This document shows positions 63,722 through 64,000 of a stretch of 64,000 nt of DNA, piece after piece. The notes under the pieces were generated by a model, which did not search any database, was not told the origin of the DNA, and saw nothing but the letters and a program-made list of their open reading frames with translations. Position numbers and translations under genes: made by a program. Within the stretch, counting starts at the first letter, position 1. Every line of letters begins with the position of its first letter. This stretch comes from Mangrovitalea sediminis (GTDB lineage Bacteria > Pseudomonadota > Gammaproteobacteria > Pseudomonadales > Oleiphilaceae): assembly GCF_002514725.1 (NCBI RefSeq), contig NZ_NTLB01000007.1, positions 124,001-188,000 of the forward strand. Direction: 5' to 3'.

Positions 63722-64000
63722 TCAGGTCTGATCGAAGCGTTCGATCGCCTCCAGGATCTCATCGGTTTTACGCCACATCAGATCGGCGTCACCCCGACTT
63801 TCCACGTTAAGACGAACCACCGGTTCCGTATTCGACATCCGCAGGTTGAAACGCCACTGCTCAAATTCCAGACTAAGGCCATCGATATGCTGTTTAGCCA
63901 GCGCATCGGTACCATAGACCGCCTCGATCCGCTGTAACACCCTGGCCGGATCACGCAGCGTCCGATTGATTTCCCCGCTGGCCGGGAAGCGCACCAGGCG
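63722..64000 (-). CDS. Phosphomannomutase/phosphoglucomutase (partial, N-terminus beyond right edge)
   Basis: Only the last 92 codons are present. The C-terminal domain carries FNLRMSNTEPVVRLNVESRG, the phosphate-binding signature of the alpha-D-phosphohexomutase superfamily in its ManB/CpsG and AlgC-like form. The enzyme would interconvert mannose-6-phosphate and mannose-1-phosphate for exopolysaccharide or LPS sugars. The catalytic serine and metal loop lie outside the window, so the substrate class is inferred from the C-terminus only. The frame is open to the last base, so the true start is beyond 64000. Confidence 0.85.
   Translation of the reverse strand, partial: RLVRFPASGEINRTLRDPARVLQRIEAVYGTDALAKQHIDGLSLEFEQWRFNLRMSNTEPVVRLNVESRGDADLMWRKTDEILEAIERFDQT

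Noticed and set aside
1-64000. CRISPR arrays, insertion sequences, prophage genes, tRNA or rRNA genes
   Set aside because: No regular repeat-spacer array, transposase or phage protein, and no RNA gene was recognised. xerC is the chromosomal recombinase, not a phage integrase.

Overview
The window is a chromosomal housekeeping stretch of a gammaproteobacterium with moderately high GC. The gene content points to the Pseudomonas / Marinobacter / Hahella / Halomonas side of the class: lptM-lysA-dapF-DUF484-xerC, class I cyaA, argH-algZ-algR-hemC-hemD-hemX-hemY, an algQ/rsd gene, rho with ubiD, trxA and ppx, gshA, tex, rep and a cytochrome c5. From memory, most of these genes sit in one region of Pseudomonas chromosomes. 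Genus cannot be decided from the sequence alone. I see no phage genes, transposases, CRISPR arrays, tRNAs or rRNAs.

Layout. Positions 1-1216 hold the 5' part of a tandem periplasmic-binding-domain protein that runs off the left edge, followed by a DUF2789 gene. From 7801 down to 1759 a minus-strand series reads lptM, lysA, dapF, DUF484, xerC and a diguanylate cyclase. cyaA (minus) diverges from a PAS-rich protein with degenerate GGDEF and EAL domains. argH (minus) diverges from algZ-algR and hemCDXY. An iron-sulfur flavin reductase, ubiD and rho follow on the minus strand. A molybdenum-cofactor block (moaB-moeA-moaD-moaE on plus, mobA on minus) lies between rho and trxA. Next come ppx, an ABC-F ATPase, two small conserved genes, an FKBP, rsd/algQ, dsbB, a FliL-like gene, an RMF-like gene, gshA, tex, a REC-like/GGDEF/EAL protein, rep and cytochrome c5.

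The last 18 kb is mostly envelope and respiration: a two-helix membrane protein overlapping pldA, an aldo/keto reductase, cydD-cydC, the alpha-2-macroglobulin/pbpC pair, a decayed small lipoprotein gene, and the convergent operon for cytochrome bd oxidase (cydA-cydB-CydX-like). The 3' end of a phosphomannomutase gene enters from the right edge.

Functionally, CydDC and CydAB(X) are an assembly-factor/oxidase pair. Lysine/DAP, PBP1C and macroglobulin genes serve the cell wall. Three GGDEF-family proteins (one probable synthase, one with both active sites intact, one degenerate with a kept inhibitory site) plus adenylate cyclase give the window an unusual share of nucleotide second-messenger genes. 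Nothing here is a clearly new multi-gene system. The most unusual points are the extended CydX, a possible small gene ahead of cydA, the broken lipoprotein gene, the degenerate c-di-GMP protein beside cyaA, and the two-helix protein coupled to phospholipase A.
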